Below the pieces are notes generated by a model. It searched no databases and was not told where the DNA came from. It saw only the letters and a program-made list of their open reading frames with translations. Both the position numbers and the translations under genes were made by a program. A stretch of 64,000 nucleotides of DNA from an uncultured Pseudomonadales bacterium (GTDB taxonomy: Bacteria; Pseudomonadota; Gammaproteobacteria; Pseudomonadales; Cellvibrionaceae): the NCBI GenBank assembly GCA_947489425.1, contig CANLDL010000006.1, forward strand, positions 1 through 64,000, given 5' to 3'. Below, piece after piece: positions 53,386 to 62,164 of the stretch (the first letter of the stretch is position 1; every line of letters begins with the position of its first letter).

Positions 53386-53967
53386 TTACCAATAAGGAAT
53401 ATCAAATAGTGACAATAACTCTGTCGTTTCAAACAATGGCAAGCCAACAACCGATGAATAGCTGCCTTCAAGCCTGCGCACAAAAACACCACCAAGCCCT
53501 TGTATTCCATAAGCACCGGCTTTATCAGCTGGCTCACCTGTTAACCAATAAGCACTAGCCTCTTGCTCACTTATCTCTCTAAATTCAACCCGCGTTTGAT
53601 TCACACGTATATCGATTCGACTTTTATCGCAAACAGCAACCGCAGTGATAACTTGGTGTTGCCCGCCAGATAAAGCCATCAACATCTCTATTGCATGGCT
53701 TTTATCCCGTGGCTTTTCTAATATAATTGGTTCATCACTCTGCTCTAATACGACGATGGTATCAGCACCCAGTATGGGTTTATCGTCGACTACGCCTAGC
53801 CCTGCCATTGCCTTAGTTTGCGCTAGGCGCTTAACATAATCTAGCGGGGATTCGTTAGCCTCTCTTTCTTCAGGGACATCGACATCGACCACCTCAAAAG
53901 ACACACCAATTTGCAGAAGCAATTCACGGCGTCGAGGGGACTGAGAGGCTAGGTATATATCGGGCAT
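53386..53967 (-). CDS. Maf-family nucleoside triphosphate pyrophosphatase
   Basis: A 193-residue house-cleaning hydrolase of modified nucleotides. The signature ASQSPRRRELL is at residues 7-17, GADTIVV follows near 66-72, and the C-terminal KAGAYGIQGLGG is conserved. The KAGAYGIQG form suggests the dTTP/UTP-preferring YhdE-like subgroup. It overlaps the stop of ampD (TAATG), so the two genes are translated together. Confidence 0.93.
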   Translation of the reverse strand: MPDIYLASQSPRRRELLLQIGVSFEVVDVDVPEEREANESPLDYVKRLAQTKAMAGLGVVDDKPILGADTIVVLEQSDEPIILEKPRDKSHAIEMLMALSGGQHQVITAVAVCDKSRIDIRVNQTRVEFREISEQEASAYWLTGEPADKAGAYGIQGLGGVFVRRLEGSYSSVVGLPLFETTELLSLFDIPYW

Positions 53968-54560
53968 TAGGCATTCAATAGCTTACGGAAACCTATCCAA
54001 TCGAAGGCCTCGCCAGGGTCAGTTTTCCTCTCTGGTGCGATATCATTATGCCCCACTATGCGCTCTGCTGTAATATTTGAATAATCATTCATTAGCGCAT
54101 GACTCACTTCTACCAGCACACGATATTGCTCATCGGTATAAGCAATAGCATCAGCTCCTTCTAGCTCGATACCTATTGAGTAATCATTGCACTCCTCTCG
54201 GCCATCAAAGCAAGAGCGACCTGCGTGCCATGCACGCTTATCAAAGGGTACGAACTGGATGATTTCTCCCTCACGAGTAATGAGTAAATGTGCCGAAACC
54301 TCCATTGCTGCGATAGTTTTAAAATACGGGTGGGCACTTGCATCCAACTTATTACAGAAAAATTGCTCTATATAAGTACCGCCAAACTGCTCTGGTGGTA
54401 GGCTGATATTGTGTATAACAAGCAAACTTATATCATGAACCCCCTTAGGGCGCTCATTAAAATTAGGAGAGGCAACAATACGAGCAGCTGACAGCAGCCC
54501 ACTATTAATGGTTAATTTGTGTTTATTAGTCGATGTGAACTGCATGTAAACAGGATGCAC
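53967..54560 (-). CDS. ampD: 1,6-anhydro-N-acetylmuramyl-L-alanine amidase
   Basis: A 197-residue cytoplasmic zinc amidase of peptidoglycan recycling, removing the peptide from anhydromuropeptides. Zinc ligands fit VIHNISLPP (His near residue 49) and GHNDIAPERKTDPG (His and Asp near 169 and 179), with SAHLLITREGEIIQFVPFDKRAWHAG between. It is followed by an overlapping maf gene and more distantly by an AmpG-like importer. In Pseudomonas relatives loss of AmpD raises AmpC beta-lactamase; no ampC is in the window. Confidence 0.95.
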   Translation of the reverse strand: MHPVYMQFTSTNKHKLTINSGLLSAARIVASPNFNERPKGVHDISLLVIHNISLPPEQFGGTYIEQFFCNKLDASAHPYFKTIAAMEVSAHLLITREGEIIQFVPFDKRAWHAGRSCFDGREECNDYSIGIELEGADAIAYTDEQYRVLVEVSHALMNDYSNITAERIVGHNDIAPERKTDPGEAFDWIGFRKLLNA

Positions 54561-54625
54561 CTAAGTATCCAAGAGCCCATATGATACTCAAGGCGTAGCT
54601 ACAATGGAATAAATAGTAGTATCGC

Positions 54626-57100
54626 TTATTTAGGCGAGCGTAAATTAGTAATAACGGACTCTAACGCGCGATCAAATAACATGCCATCATCAAGTGTTTT
54701 TAATTTACCTTGCTGCAATTGCAATGCTAACGTCTCACGAGTTTCTTCTGCGACCTTCACACCTGCGCGATTAACAAATATATATTTTCCCGCACCACGA
54801 ATAACCGCTGCTAAACGACAACGATAGGAAACAACATCGTCCTCTTGTTTTTCGAGCCACATACCAACGGTAAAATTGTCGACTAAATTTATGTATTGAG
54901 CCTCTGCTTTTTGGGGCTCTTGGGCAACTTGAGGAGAAGATTCTTGGTGATTTACCTCTTGCTGCAATGGCTCCTCTACCATTCCATCCTTTGCGCTGTC
55001 TACTTCTGGTTTATCTATTGCAGGCTCACTTAAAGCTTCCTGCTCTTTCTCAACCCTCTCATCGACAGTCACCTCCGCCTGCACAGCCGGTGAAACCTTA
55101 GCATCTGGTTTGTCTGTTATAGCTTCTATATTGGCTTCATGTGTTTCGGTAATATCATCAACGATAACATCGCTATCTATATCCAGACTTTCTTCATCTG
55201 GCTTTTGATCGTAAAGAGAAAAAAGCTCACGATAATGCTCATGAAAACTCCCCAAAAACTGTTTTTGCTTTGCCGGATTGAAAGAAATACTCTCCAAACT
55301 CTTTTTAAGTGCAGCATCCATACGAGGCAACAACGACGTGAGCTTATTTTTATGTAAATCATTTTCTATCGGTAAAGCACTCCATACCAACTCGGATGCA
55401 ATATTCAATGCATTTGTCCATTGCTTACTCTCGGGGCCTTGGCGCATATAAATAAGAAATAAAATATTTGACCAAGGGCCTTTCACAAACTCTTTAAATG
55501 TTTCGGGGATATCTTTACCCCTTATCAATTCATCTAATTTTTTATCTACCTCTTTACGCCCAATTTCAGATTTGGCCTTACCAGCCTCAGCATCAATAGC
55601 TCGCTTTTCAAACAACAGCACACGGCGACGCTCTTTTTCGATGAAGGCGATAAAATCCGTTAATAGCAACGTAAACAATTCAAAGTTCGTATCAAATTCT
55701 TCTAATACTCTAGCCACCGTCGATTCTATTTTGGTCAGTAGTGGATCTCGTTTTTGCGCACCGTTATCTCCACTCCAACCAATAGAAGCCATAGCCATTT
55801 CATTAAGCAAACGTCTAGCGGGGTGACCTTCTTTTTTAAAGAAATCATCATCAGCTAAAGCCACTTTAATAAAAGGGATCTGCAAGCGGGCCAACAATAG
55901 CTTTATCGGGTCAGGCAGGTTCTCATCCTCCAATATAAAAGAGAACAACATATCTACCAGTTTCATGACATCTTGGGAGCGCTCGTCAACTAGAGACTCT
56001 CCCGTAGCCGATTGGATAGCAGTTTTAATATTACTACTGGATAAGAGGCTAGGCTGTAGATCCCCAGACCTTGCTGCATTTAAAGAAGAACCTTGTTGCA
56101 CTTGCTGTTGTTGAATCTGTGAAAGCGCATTAATTAATGCGAATGATACCTCTGTAACCGCATAATCATTCGATGCGTTATTCGCATAGGCTGTGTCAGA
56201 GAAATCAGTTGGGGATTCTTGTTGAGGTTGGGACTGCAATAGAGTCTGTAATGTATCGTACAAGGCAGCAGCATCGGGTACTGTCGCAGCCTCATTTTTT
56301 ACATTGGCTTCATTATTGCTCTTTACAACATTATGCGAACCGGTGTTTTGAGTACGCGAGGCGCGACTTCTCATGGAAGGCTTAGGAGCGGATATGCCTT
56401 GATCGGTTAACGATTGATTAACCACTTTTAATACATTAGGCAATTCTTGTATCACATAACGATCGAATAATTTAAACAGTACTAGCTTCGCTTTTATATC
56501 AACTTTTAGGACAGAACTTGCGTCTACAAAGCTATCAGTTATTGAACGCGGCGTTAATGGGTTATTTGTCTCTAACAAGCCAATAGCAACCACTGTATTA
56601 AGGCGGTCACCTAGTAAACGTAGGGCACTCTTATTTTTAATCCATGCTTTTTTAACCAACGAATCAACGGCAACAAACTCCTCTAATTCATCTTTACCCA
56701 CCAAGGAGAGATCGTCAACACCAACCCCCTCAGCATCTACTTCTACACTCGAATCCGACTCGCAACCGCTTAATACATCTACAAAATGCGTATCTAAATT
56801 AAGTAAAAAACTTCGCTCCATATCACGCCTATGGATACGAATCTCGCGCATTGACTCAAAAAATACATTTTGCTCTAAATTACTCTCAGCCTTATCTGCT
56901 AATTCAAAGAGAGAATCATCAACATGATCAAATAAATTTTGAATGGCACTTTTAAACTGAGTATGCGAAAGATCATGAATTAACTGAATACTAGCAGGTA
57001 ATTTGGACAAGCGTTGATTCATAGGTGTCTCATTTTGGACATGACTCGACCGATTCGTGTGTAAATTTACAACATTATCTCTATTTGATGATATGCCCAT
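54626..57100 (-). CDS. DUF1631 family protein
   Basis: An 824-residue, mostly helical cytoplasmic protein. Family features are the paired central segments LPDPIKLLLARLQIPFIKVALADDDFF (split near residues 395-420) and HPARRLLNEMA, and the C-terminal VGMWLEKQEDD..YRCRLAAVIRGAGKYIFVNRAG. A long acidic and Glu/Gln-rich linker (about 650-740) joins the two parts. No catalytic motif is visible and the function is unknown. The last 80 residues have the look of a small beta-barrel that might bind a nucleotide, but I do not see a clear PilZ motif. Confidence 0.85.
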   Translation of the reverse strand: MGISSNRDNVVNLHTNRSSHVQNETPMNQRLSKLPASIQLIHDLSHTQFKSAIQNLFDHVDDSLFELADKAESNLEQNVFFESMREIRIHRRDMERSFLLNLDTHFVDVLSGCESDSSVEVDAEGVGVDDLSLVGKDELEEFVAVDSLVKKAWIKNKSALRLLGDRLNTVVAIGLLETNNPLTPRSITDSFVDASSVLKVDIKAKLVLFKLFDRYVIQELPNVLKVVNQSLTDQGISAPKPSMRSRASRTQNTGSHNVVKSNNEANVKNEAATVPDAAALYDTLQTLLQSQPQQESPTDFSDTAYANNASNDYAVTEVSFALINALSQIQQQQVQQGSSLNAARSGDLQPSLLSSSNIKTAIQSATGESLVDERSQDVMKLVDMLFSFILEDENLPDPIKLLLARLQIPFIKVALADDDFFKKEGHPARRLLNEMAMASIGWSGDNGAQKRDPLLTKIESTVARVLEEFDTNFELFTLLLTDFIAFIEKERRRVLLFEKRAIDAEAGKAKSEIGRKEVDKKLDELIRGKDIPETFKEFVKGPWSNILFLIYMRQGPESKQWTNALNIASELVWSALPIENDLHKNKLTSLLPRMDAALKKSLESISFNPAKQKQFLGSFHEHYRELFSLYDQKPDEESLDIDSDVIVDDITETHEANIEAITDKPDAKVSPAVQAEVTVDERVEKEQEALSEPAIDKPEVDSAKDGMVEEPLQQEVNHQESSPQVAQEPQKAEAQYINLVDNFTVGMWLEKQEDDVVSYRCRLAAVIRGAGKYIFVNRAGVKVAEETRETLALQLQQGKLKTLDDGMLFDRALESVITNLRSPK

Positions 57101-57538
57101 TTAACAACCTTTCTATCTATTGCTAGCTAACCACATTAAGCCCGAATTACATTTGATAGCTTACATCTATTGACTAAAGGCTTATCTTTTGAATACTTAA
57201 TTAGATTGTAACTACTCATTTATAGTTCGACAGTACCAAATTGCTATACCGAGACACTTATCACAAACCATGAAAATAATTATACCCTTTTAAGGAAAAA
57301 AGAATAAAACATTGATTTTTATAACATTTTTTTAGTTATCGTTAAGACAAAAAATAAAACAAAGCGTTCTAAAAAACTTAATATTATTTGAGAAATGACT
57401 ATAAAAAGCCCCTCATGATTCAATAAAGTTGGACGATTAACTGGTTGCAGAATTACTTTCGGCGTTATAATGCGCCCCCTTTACATAACTTGCCTCAAAT
57501 CAACCTTAACCTTACGCCTAACAATTGCGACTCAACTC
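57101..57538. other. Divergent region between the DUF1631 gene and nadC
   Basis: This A+T-rich stretch of 438 bases carries promoters in both directions. A TTGCAG (57445-57450) and TATAAT (57466-57471) pair with a 15-base spacer could drive nadC. The TATAAT overlaps the ATG at 57470, which argues that the longer nadC start is not used. Nothing else was recognised. Confidence 0.5.
57445..57471 (+). promoter_or_regulatory. Possible sigma-70 promoter of nadC
   Basis: TTGCAG, a 15-base spacer and a perfect TATAAT. The spacer is shorter than ideal (17). The predicted start of transcription is near 57478, 61 bases before the nadC ATG I chose. Confidence 0.5.
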
Positions 57539-58450
57539 ATGCCTAGCACAACTTATTTAGACACTCTCGAACAAGATATAACAAAAATGGTCACTATTGC
57601 TCTAGAAGAGGACATTGGTAGCGGTGACATCACCGCAGAACTTATACCTAGGACACAAACTTCAAGTGCACAGGTTATTACTCGAGAGGATTGTGTAATT
57701 GCAGGTAAAGCATGGGTAGATGAAGTATTTACTCAATTAGATAGACGACTTAATACAAACACATCAATTAAATGGCATGTTAATGATGGCGATAAAGCAG
57801 TAGCAAATAGCGTATTATTTGAGCTTAGTGGTAATGCACGCTCACTATTAACTGGCGAACGTAGCGCACTTAACTTCTTACAACTATTGTCAGGCACTGC
57901 CACAAAATGTCAGCAATATGCCGATCGCGTAAAACATACTCATGTTCGCCTACTTGATACTCGCAAAACCATACCTGGCCTGCGCAACGCACAAAAATAC
58001 GCGGTTACCTGTGGCGGTTGCTACAACCACCGCATAGGCTTATACGACGCCTTCTTAATTAAAGAAAACCACATTGCTGCTTGCGGCAGTATTAGCAAAG
58101 CCATACAAACTGCCAAACAAAACCACCCCAACAAACCTGTAGAGATAGAAGTAGAATCACTAACGGAATTACAAGAGGCACTGAGGGCCAGAGCCGATAT
58201 AGTGATGCTGGATAACTTTGGTATTGATGAGTTAAAACAAGGTGTGGTGCTTACAAGAGAGTTTAACAAACAAGAGAATTGTGAAGTAAAACTAGAAGCC
58301 TCTGGCAACATTAACCACGTGACACTCGTGGCTAATGCAGAAACTGGTGTTGATTATATATCGATTGGAGCTTTTACTAAGCATTGTGTTGCTGTCGATT
58401 TATCGATGCGTATAACTACAGACCTGCACCTTGCTCACACTGAGGAGTAG
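57539..58450 (+). CDS. nadC: Nicotinate-nucleotide pyrophosphorylase (carboxylating)
   Basis: Quinolinate phosphoribosyltransferase of NAD synthesis. I start at ATG 57539 ([18 protein letters not shown]), giving 303 residues; the frame opens at 57470 but that ATG overlaps a good -10 box. Motifs in order: [73 protein letters not shown] and [10 protein letters not shown]. The 3' end overlaps the convergent pilin gene by 35 bases. A nadC gene beside pilin genes is known from Pseudomonas. Confidence 0.97.
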   Translation: MPSTTYLDTLEQDITKMVTIALEEDIGSGDITAELIPRTQTSSAQVITREDCVIAGKAWVDEVFTQLDRRLNTNTSIKWHVNDGDKAVANSVLFELSGNARSLLTGERSALNFLQLLSGTATKCQQYADRVKHTHVRLLDTRKTIPGLRNAQKYAVTCGGCYNHRIGLYDAFLIKENHIAACGSISKAIQTAKQNHPNKPVEIEVESLTELQEALRARADIVMLDNFGIDELKQGVVLTREFNKQENCEVKLEASGNINHVTLVANAETGVDYISIGAFTKHCVAVDLSMRITTDLHLAHTEE

Positions 58451-58814
58451 TTGCACCGCCCCCGATCGAAACCGCCGCATAAGATAAATCGCCATCAGTA
58501 CCCAGAGTCGCACTCACTCGACAAGGCCCATCATCAACAGTAAGAACAACTGCGGTATCTATTCCTATACTGCCACTAGACGTGTTCAACTCTGGCACAC
58601 TTAGTACTAAAGAAGTAAGTGAGTCACAACCCACGCCAGTCTGGATACATGTTTGACCTTGCGTTGCATAGTTGCTCGCCACTTTCATTGCTGCACCACC
58701 ATAAGAGTTCGCTACATATTGCTGGTAAGAAGGTATAGCTACTGCAGCTAAGATTCCAACAATGGCAACAACAATCATTAATTCTATTAGTGTAAAGCCA
58801 TTTTGTCTGTTCAT
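58416..58814 (-). CDS. Type IV major pilin-like protein (first of a paralogous pair)
   Basis: A 132-residue prepilin. Leader MNRQNG, cleaved by PilD before [28 protein letters not shown] split at residue 7, with Glu at +5 of the mature protein. The globular domain carries a CIQTGVGC pair and ends [15 protein letters not shown]. It is a close paralogue of the pilin at 59129. A sigma-54 promoter lies 53 bases upstream. The C-terminal end overlaps nadC by 35 bases. Confidence 0.93.
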   Translation of the reverse strand: MNRQNGFTLIELMIVVAIVGILAAVAIPSYQQYVANSYGGAAMKVASNYATQGQTCIQTGVGCDSLTSLVLSVPELNTSSGSIGIDTAVVLTVDDGPCRVSATLGTDGDLSYAAVSIGGGATTPQCEQGAGL

Positions 58815-58866
58815 TTAGTTAGCCTGTATAAGATAATTAAAAAATAATTTCAACAACCATAACTAA

Positions 58867-58882
58867 AGCAATATATAAGCCA
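58867..58882 (-). promoter_or_regulatory. Sigma-54 promoter before the first pilin
   Basis: On the leftward strand TGGCTTATATATTGCT has GG and GC at the -24 and -12 spacing of RpoN (TGGC-N7-TTGCT). It lies 53 bases upstream of the pilin start. Confidence 0.75.
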
Positions 58883-59084
58883 AAAGAACAAAAGTTAGCG
58901 TCTTAAACAGGGGTGACTATATTAACAAGTAACGGTAAATACAAAAAACTGCTGCCACGCTGAGCCTACCTTATTAAAAAATTGCTATATTCAGCCTAAA
59001 ATTAAAGAGTCGGCAGACCAATTAAACATAATTTTATTATTGAAACCAATCAGGGAGAGTGCAAAGTATTTTTATTCACGCAAT

Positions 59085-59112
59085 AAAAAAGGGCCTATAA
59101 AGGCCCTTTAAT
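59085..59112 (-). terminator. Rho-independent terminator after the second pilin
   Basis: On the leftward strand AAAGGGCCT and AGGCCCTTT form a hairpin around a TTAT loop, followed by a T-rich run. It separates the two pilin genes into different transcripts. Confidence 0.9.
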
Positions 59113-59128
59113 TAAGCAATACCTAAAG

Positions 59129-59533
59129 TTAAATGCCAAAGCCTGCCTCACACTCAGCATCTGTAGCACCGCCACCACTTGACGTAACAGTATTCGTTAT
59201 ATCTCCACTTGGAGCAGCTACCACTACAGAAACCTGACAATCACCTTCATCGTATACAAATGTAAAGGTTGTATTTATACCAACAGAACCAGAGCTAAGG
59301 CTTGTTTGGTTAGCCGACGTAAAATCGGCATCTAGCTCGGTACAGCCTATGCCGGTTTGTACACAAGTTTGAGCTTGAGAAACATAAGGGCCAACACCTT
59401 TTTGCAGAGCGCCACCATGGGAGTTAGCAACATAAGTCTGATAAGCAGGTATCGCAACAGCTGCTAAAATACCGATAATAGCAACAACAATCATTAATTC
59501 AATTAAAGTAAAACCTTGTTGATTTTTTTTCAT
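59129..59533 (-). CDS. Type IV major pilin-like protein (second of the pair)
   Basis: About 134 residues from ATG 59533 (MKKNQQG), eight bases after a GGAG site; the GTG at 59542 is too close to that site. The leader is MKKNQQG, then [20 protein letters not shown]. The mature part has CVQTGIGC and ends [15 protein letters not shown], matching the pilin at 58416. The pair is a recent to moderate duplication: N-terminal and C-terminal ends are kept and the middle differs. It has its own sigma-54 promoter and terminator. Confidence 0.93.
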   Translation of the reverse strand: MKKNQQGFTLIELMIVVAIIGILAAVAIPAYQTYVANSHGGALQKGVGPYVSQAQTCVQTGIGCTELDADFTSANQTSLSSGSVGINTTFTFVYDEGDCQVSVVVAAPSGDITNTVTSSGGGATDAECEAGFGI

Positions 59534-59607
59534 ACTAAACACTCCAAGTGCATATAAATTTATACCAAAATAGTATCTTACTGCGTAAAGATATCTTCAC
59601 AATATAA

Positions 59608-59623
59608 GGCAAGGAGCATGCCA
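59608..59623 (-). promoter_or_regulatory. Sigma-54 promoter before the second pilin
   Basis: On the leftward strand TGGCATGCTCCTTGCC fits TGGCAY-R-N4-TTGC, the best of the three RpoN matches here. It lies 75 bases upstream of the ATG. Confidence 0.8.
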
Positions 59624-59774
59624 AAACAAAGATCCATCAACTAAAAGGCCTACAGAGAGACTGAGCATTTAAAGAACAATGCAAAAAAACACAAACTGAC
59701 ATAAAGTGTCACTTTTAAACAAAAAATTAAACTATACTATGGTAAGGCTTTTAATTTTTACCGCAAGCTTATAC

Positions 59775-61418
59775 TTACTTAAAAGCAGTCGATTGGGGGA
59801 ACAAATATTTTCCTTGGCGATACAGCTCTTGAGCCTCCAGCTCTCGCCCCTCGGAGAACTTCTCAACATGGTATAAAAACCAATAGGTTCTCTCTTGCGG
59901 CCTTACTAACCTCTCATGCTGCATCAACTTTTTTGCCTCTGCAATAACCTCAGGATTATCACTCGATAAGAATAGTTCACTCTTGTTATAAGCTAATAGT
60001 TTTGTATTTCCAAGTGGATTCACTATATCAAATAAATAATGAGGCTTTTTGTACTTGTTATACTGATTCAAAAGCCATATTGCCTGTAAATTAGTCGCCA
60101 TAAATACGGTAACGGCAAGAGGTAACACACACAAAATAAGCGCGGGCAGTAAACTGAAATTGGCATTATATGTTTGCTTAATCTCTGGGGCAGATAAAGT
60201 AATTAAAAGGGCCAGCAAGGCAAAATGAGGGATAGAATGATACAAAGGATACTCAGTTTGAGTGTGTAATATTATTGGAATACAACATAACCAAGCAGCC
60301 TTATGTGCTATATCTCCATAACGCCAAACACGAACACCAAACCATACGACAAAAAAAACTAGCGCCACCACAGGCAATAACCCACCCTCAGCCCACCAAA
60401 ATAAAATTTCGTTATGAGGGTGTGTTTGCGAATTTATAGTCGAGTGCAAGAACTTAGGATTCTTAGTGACGAGCCGAGCTTGTTCATCTAAATACTTATA
60501 TGAAAAACTTCCCAACCCATGACCCAATATAGGTGCACTTTTAATTAGTGATAGAGTTGTACTGTAAATAACAGTACGCCCACTTACATTACTTACATTA
60601 CTTACATTTCGATCATAAGTGGGGGTGGAGGTATCTGTACCTGACTCGTTGAACGCCTTCATACTTATAGCTCCAACAATACCTAATACCAACAGTAATA
60701 CAATGATTAGCAGCTGTTTTACTTCTGAGCGAAATAGTAGAGCAAGCATTATTGCCACTGATAAAGCGCCTAGAACACCTACCCTGGATAGAATGAGTGT
60801 TTCTAACATTCCAGCAAAAAAGATCATTAAGTAGTGCAAAGATATTAAAGACTTGGGCAGTTTTTGTGAAAGGCATTGATAAATACTGATACCAAGCCCA
60901 GTAGCTATCATACTGGCATAAACATTTACTTGCTGGAAGGACCCAATTGGACGAAAATTAGTCACTAACATTAGATCATCAAACATATAGAACTGATATA
61001 TACCCATAAGACATTGCAGTAAAATACCAAAGACTATAATGGCCCAAAATATCGTGCTATTTTTTTGATCTAACGTAAATTGCTGACTGGAAAGGATCAA
61101 CATTAAAAAAGCGACTATTGCCAGATAGCGCCCATAAGCAGTTTCTCGCCACGGGCTTTCAGACCATAGGAGAGGAAGGAACAAACAAACAATAACTACA
61201 GATAAAATGAATGCCGTTTTTGAAAGCTTTAACTGCTTACATCTTATCCACTTGAGCAAACCAACACAAATAATAATAGAAAAGGCAATCCAAGAGGTAC
61301 TATTAACAGCTAGATTTAAACCATAACCCCCAGGGCCTGGCTGATAATAGTTCATTGCCAAAATAAAGAACAAACCTATTGCATATAAATACAACAGGGT
61401 ATATTTCTTTTCTTCCAT
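59775..61418 (-). CDS. Wzy-C/PglL-type O-oligosaccharyltransferase, probably for pilin
   Basis: A 547-residue inner-membrane protein with about 11 helices. The motif QTHPHNEILFWWAEGG has HPHNE at residues 333-337, the wording of PglL/Wzy_C oligosaccharyltransferases, whose second histidine is catalytic in Neisseria PglL. A large periplasmic loop lies around residues 280-340, and the C-terminal part is soluble (Wzy_C_2-like). It lies between pilin genes, 63 bases after the one at 61482, so pilin is the likely acceptor. An O-antigen ligase or polymerase is the alternative. Confidence 0.82.
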   Translation of the reverse strand: MEEKKYTLLYLYAIGLFFILAMNYYQPGPGGYGLNLAVNSTSWIAFSIIICVGLLKWIRCKQLKLSKTAFILSVVIVCLFLPLLWSESPWRETAYGRYLAIVAFLMLILSSQQFTLDQKNSTIFWAIIVFGILLQCLMGIYQFYMFDDLMLVTNFRPIGSFQQVNVYASMIATGLGISIYQCLSQKLPKSLISLHYLMIFFAGMLETLILSRVGVLGALSVAIMLALLFRSEVKQLLIIVLLLVLGIVGAISMKAFNESGTDTSTPTYDRNVSNVSNVSGRTVIYSTTLSLIKSAPILGHGLGSFSYKYLDEQARLVTKNPKFLHSTINSQTHPHNEILFWWAEGGLLPVVALVFFVVWFGVRVWRYGDIAHKAAWLCCIPIILHTQTEYPLYHSIPHFALLALLITLSAPEIKQTYNANFSLLPALILCVLPLAVTVFMATNLQAIWLLNQYNKYKKPHYLFDIVNPLGNTKLLAYNKSELFLSSDNPEVIAEAKKLMQHERLVRPQERTYWFLYHVEKFSEGRELEAQELYRQGKYLFPQSTAFK

Positions 61419-61481
61419 ATTTTATATCTTCTCTAATGGGTAAAGTGCTTATTGAACATCAATGTACTTTATTGTCTAAAC

Positions 61482-61886
61482 CTATAAATCGGAACAACTC
61501 GTGCTAGTATCACCTACAATCCCACAAGACCACTGCCCACCACTTGCAGCATCAGAGCGCTGCATCCGAAATACTTTACCTCCCGCCGCACCAGATATCG
61601 TTAATACTTCACCAGCAACGGCTACACTGATGTTGGCATCAGGGCACTCAGACCCGTTAGATAAGCCAAGCGATGCTGCATCGATGCCGGCTATAGAGCT
61701 ATTATTACTGATTATAAGATTTGTAGCTATCAACCTAGATGGGAGAATATAGCGAGCACAAGCATTAATTTCGCTATAACTCACATAGCTACGATAAGAC
61801 GGTATTGAAACAGCCGCAATAATACCAATAACTGCAACGACTACCATTAACTCTATTAACGTTATGCCTTTTTGATAAAATTTCAT
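61482..61886 (-). CDS. Type IV pilin-like protein (third, diverged)
   Basis: About 134 residues from ATG 61886 (MKFYQKG), which has GAGGC upstream and a normal leader; the frame reaches 61985 but the extra 33 residues do not look like a prepilin leader. The mature start is [24 protein letters not shown], with isoleucine instead of phenylalanine at +1. Four cysteines are spread through the globular part, and it ends STSCSDL. It is different from the two downstream pilins and precedes the glycosyltransferase gene in the same transcript, so it may be the main acceptor. Confidence 0.9.
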   Translation of the reverse strand: MKFYQKGITLIELMVVVAVIGIIAAVSIPSYRSYVSYSEINACARYILPSRLIATNLIISNNSSIAGIDAASLGLSNGSECPDANISVAVAGEVLTISGAAGGKVFRMQRSDAASGGQWSCGIVGDTSTSCSDL

Positions 61887-61937
61887 ATGCTCATAGCCTC
61901 TGAAAAATACATTTTTGCACCACCTTAGCAAATCAAA

Positions 61938-61953
61938 AGCAATTTTATAGCCA
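61938..61953 (-). promoter_or_regulatory. Sigma-54 promoter before the third pilin
   Basis: On the leftward strand TGGCTATAAAATTGCT has the RpoN -24/-12 pattern (TGGC-N7-TTGCT). It lies 52 bases upstream of the ATG. Confidence 0.75.
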
Positions 61954-62164
61954 AAATAAAATCTAATTTGAAGTAAATTGTACAATTAAAGTGTCAAATA
62001 ATTGATTCATTTACTTTTTTTACAAAAATAGCCTAGAATACTATAAATACTGGTTAGATATTTCTGCTAGGGCAGTATTGGCTACACACTAGCACTATAT
62101 CTATAGGATTGTTAAGTATTTGATCCTCAGATTATTATAAAAACAATGCAGCACAACTAACATT

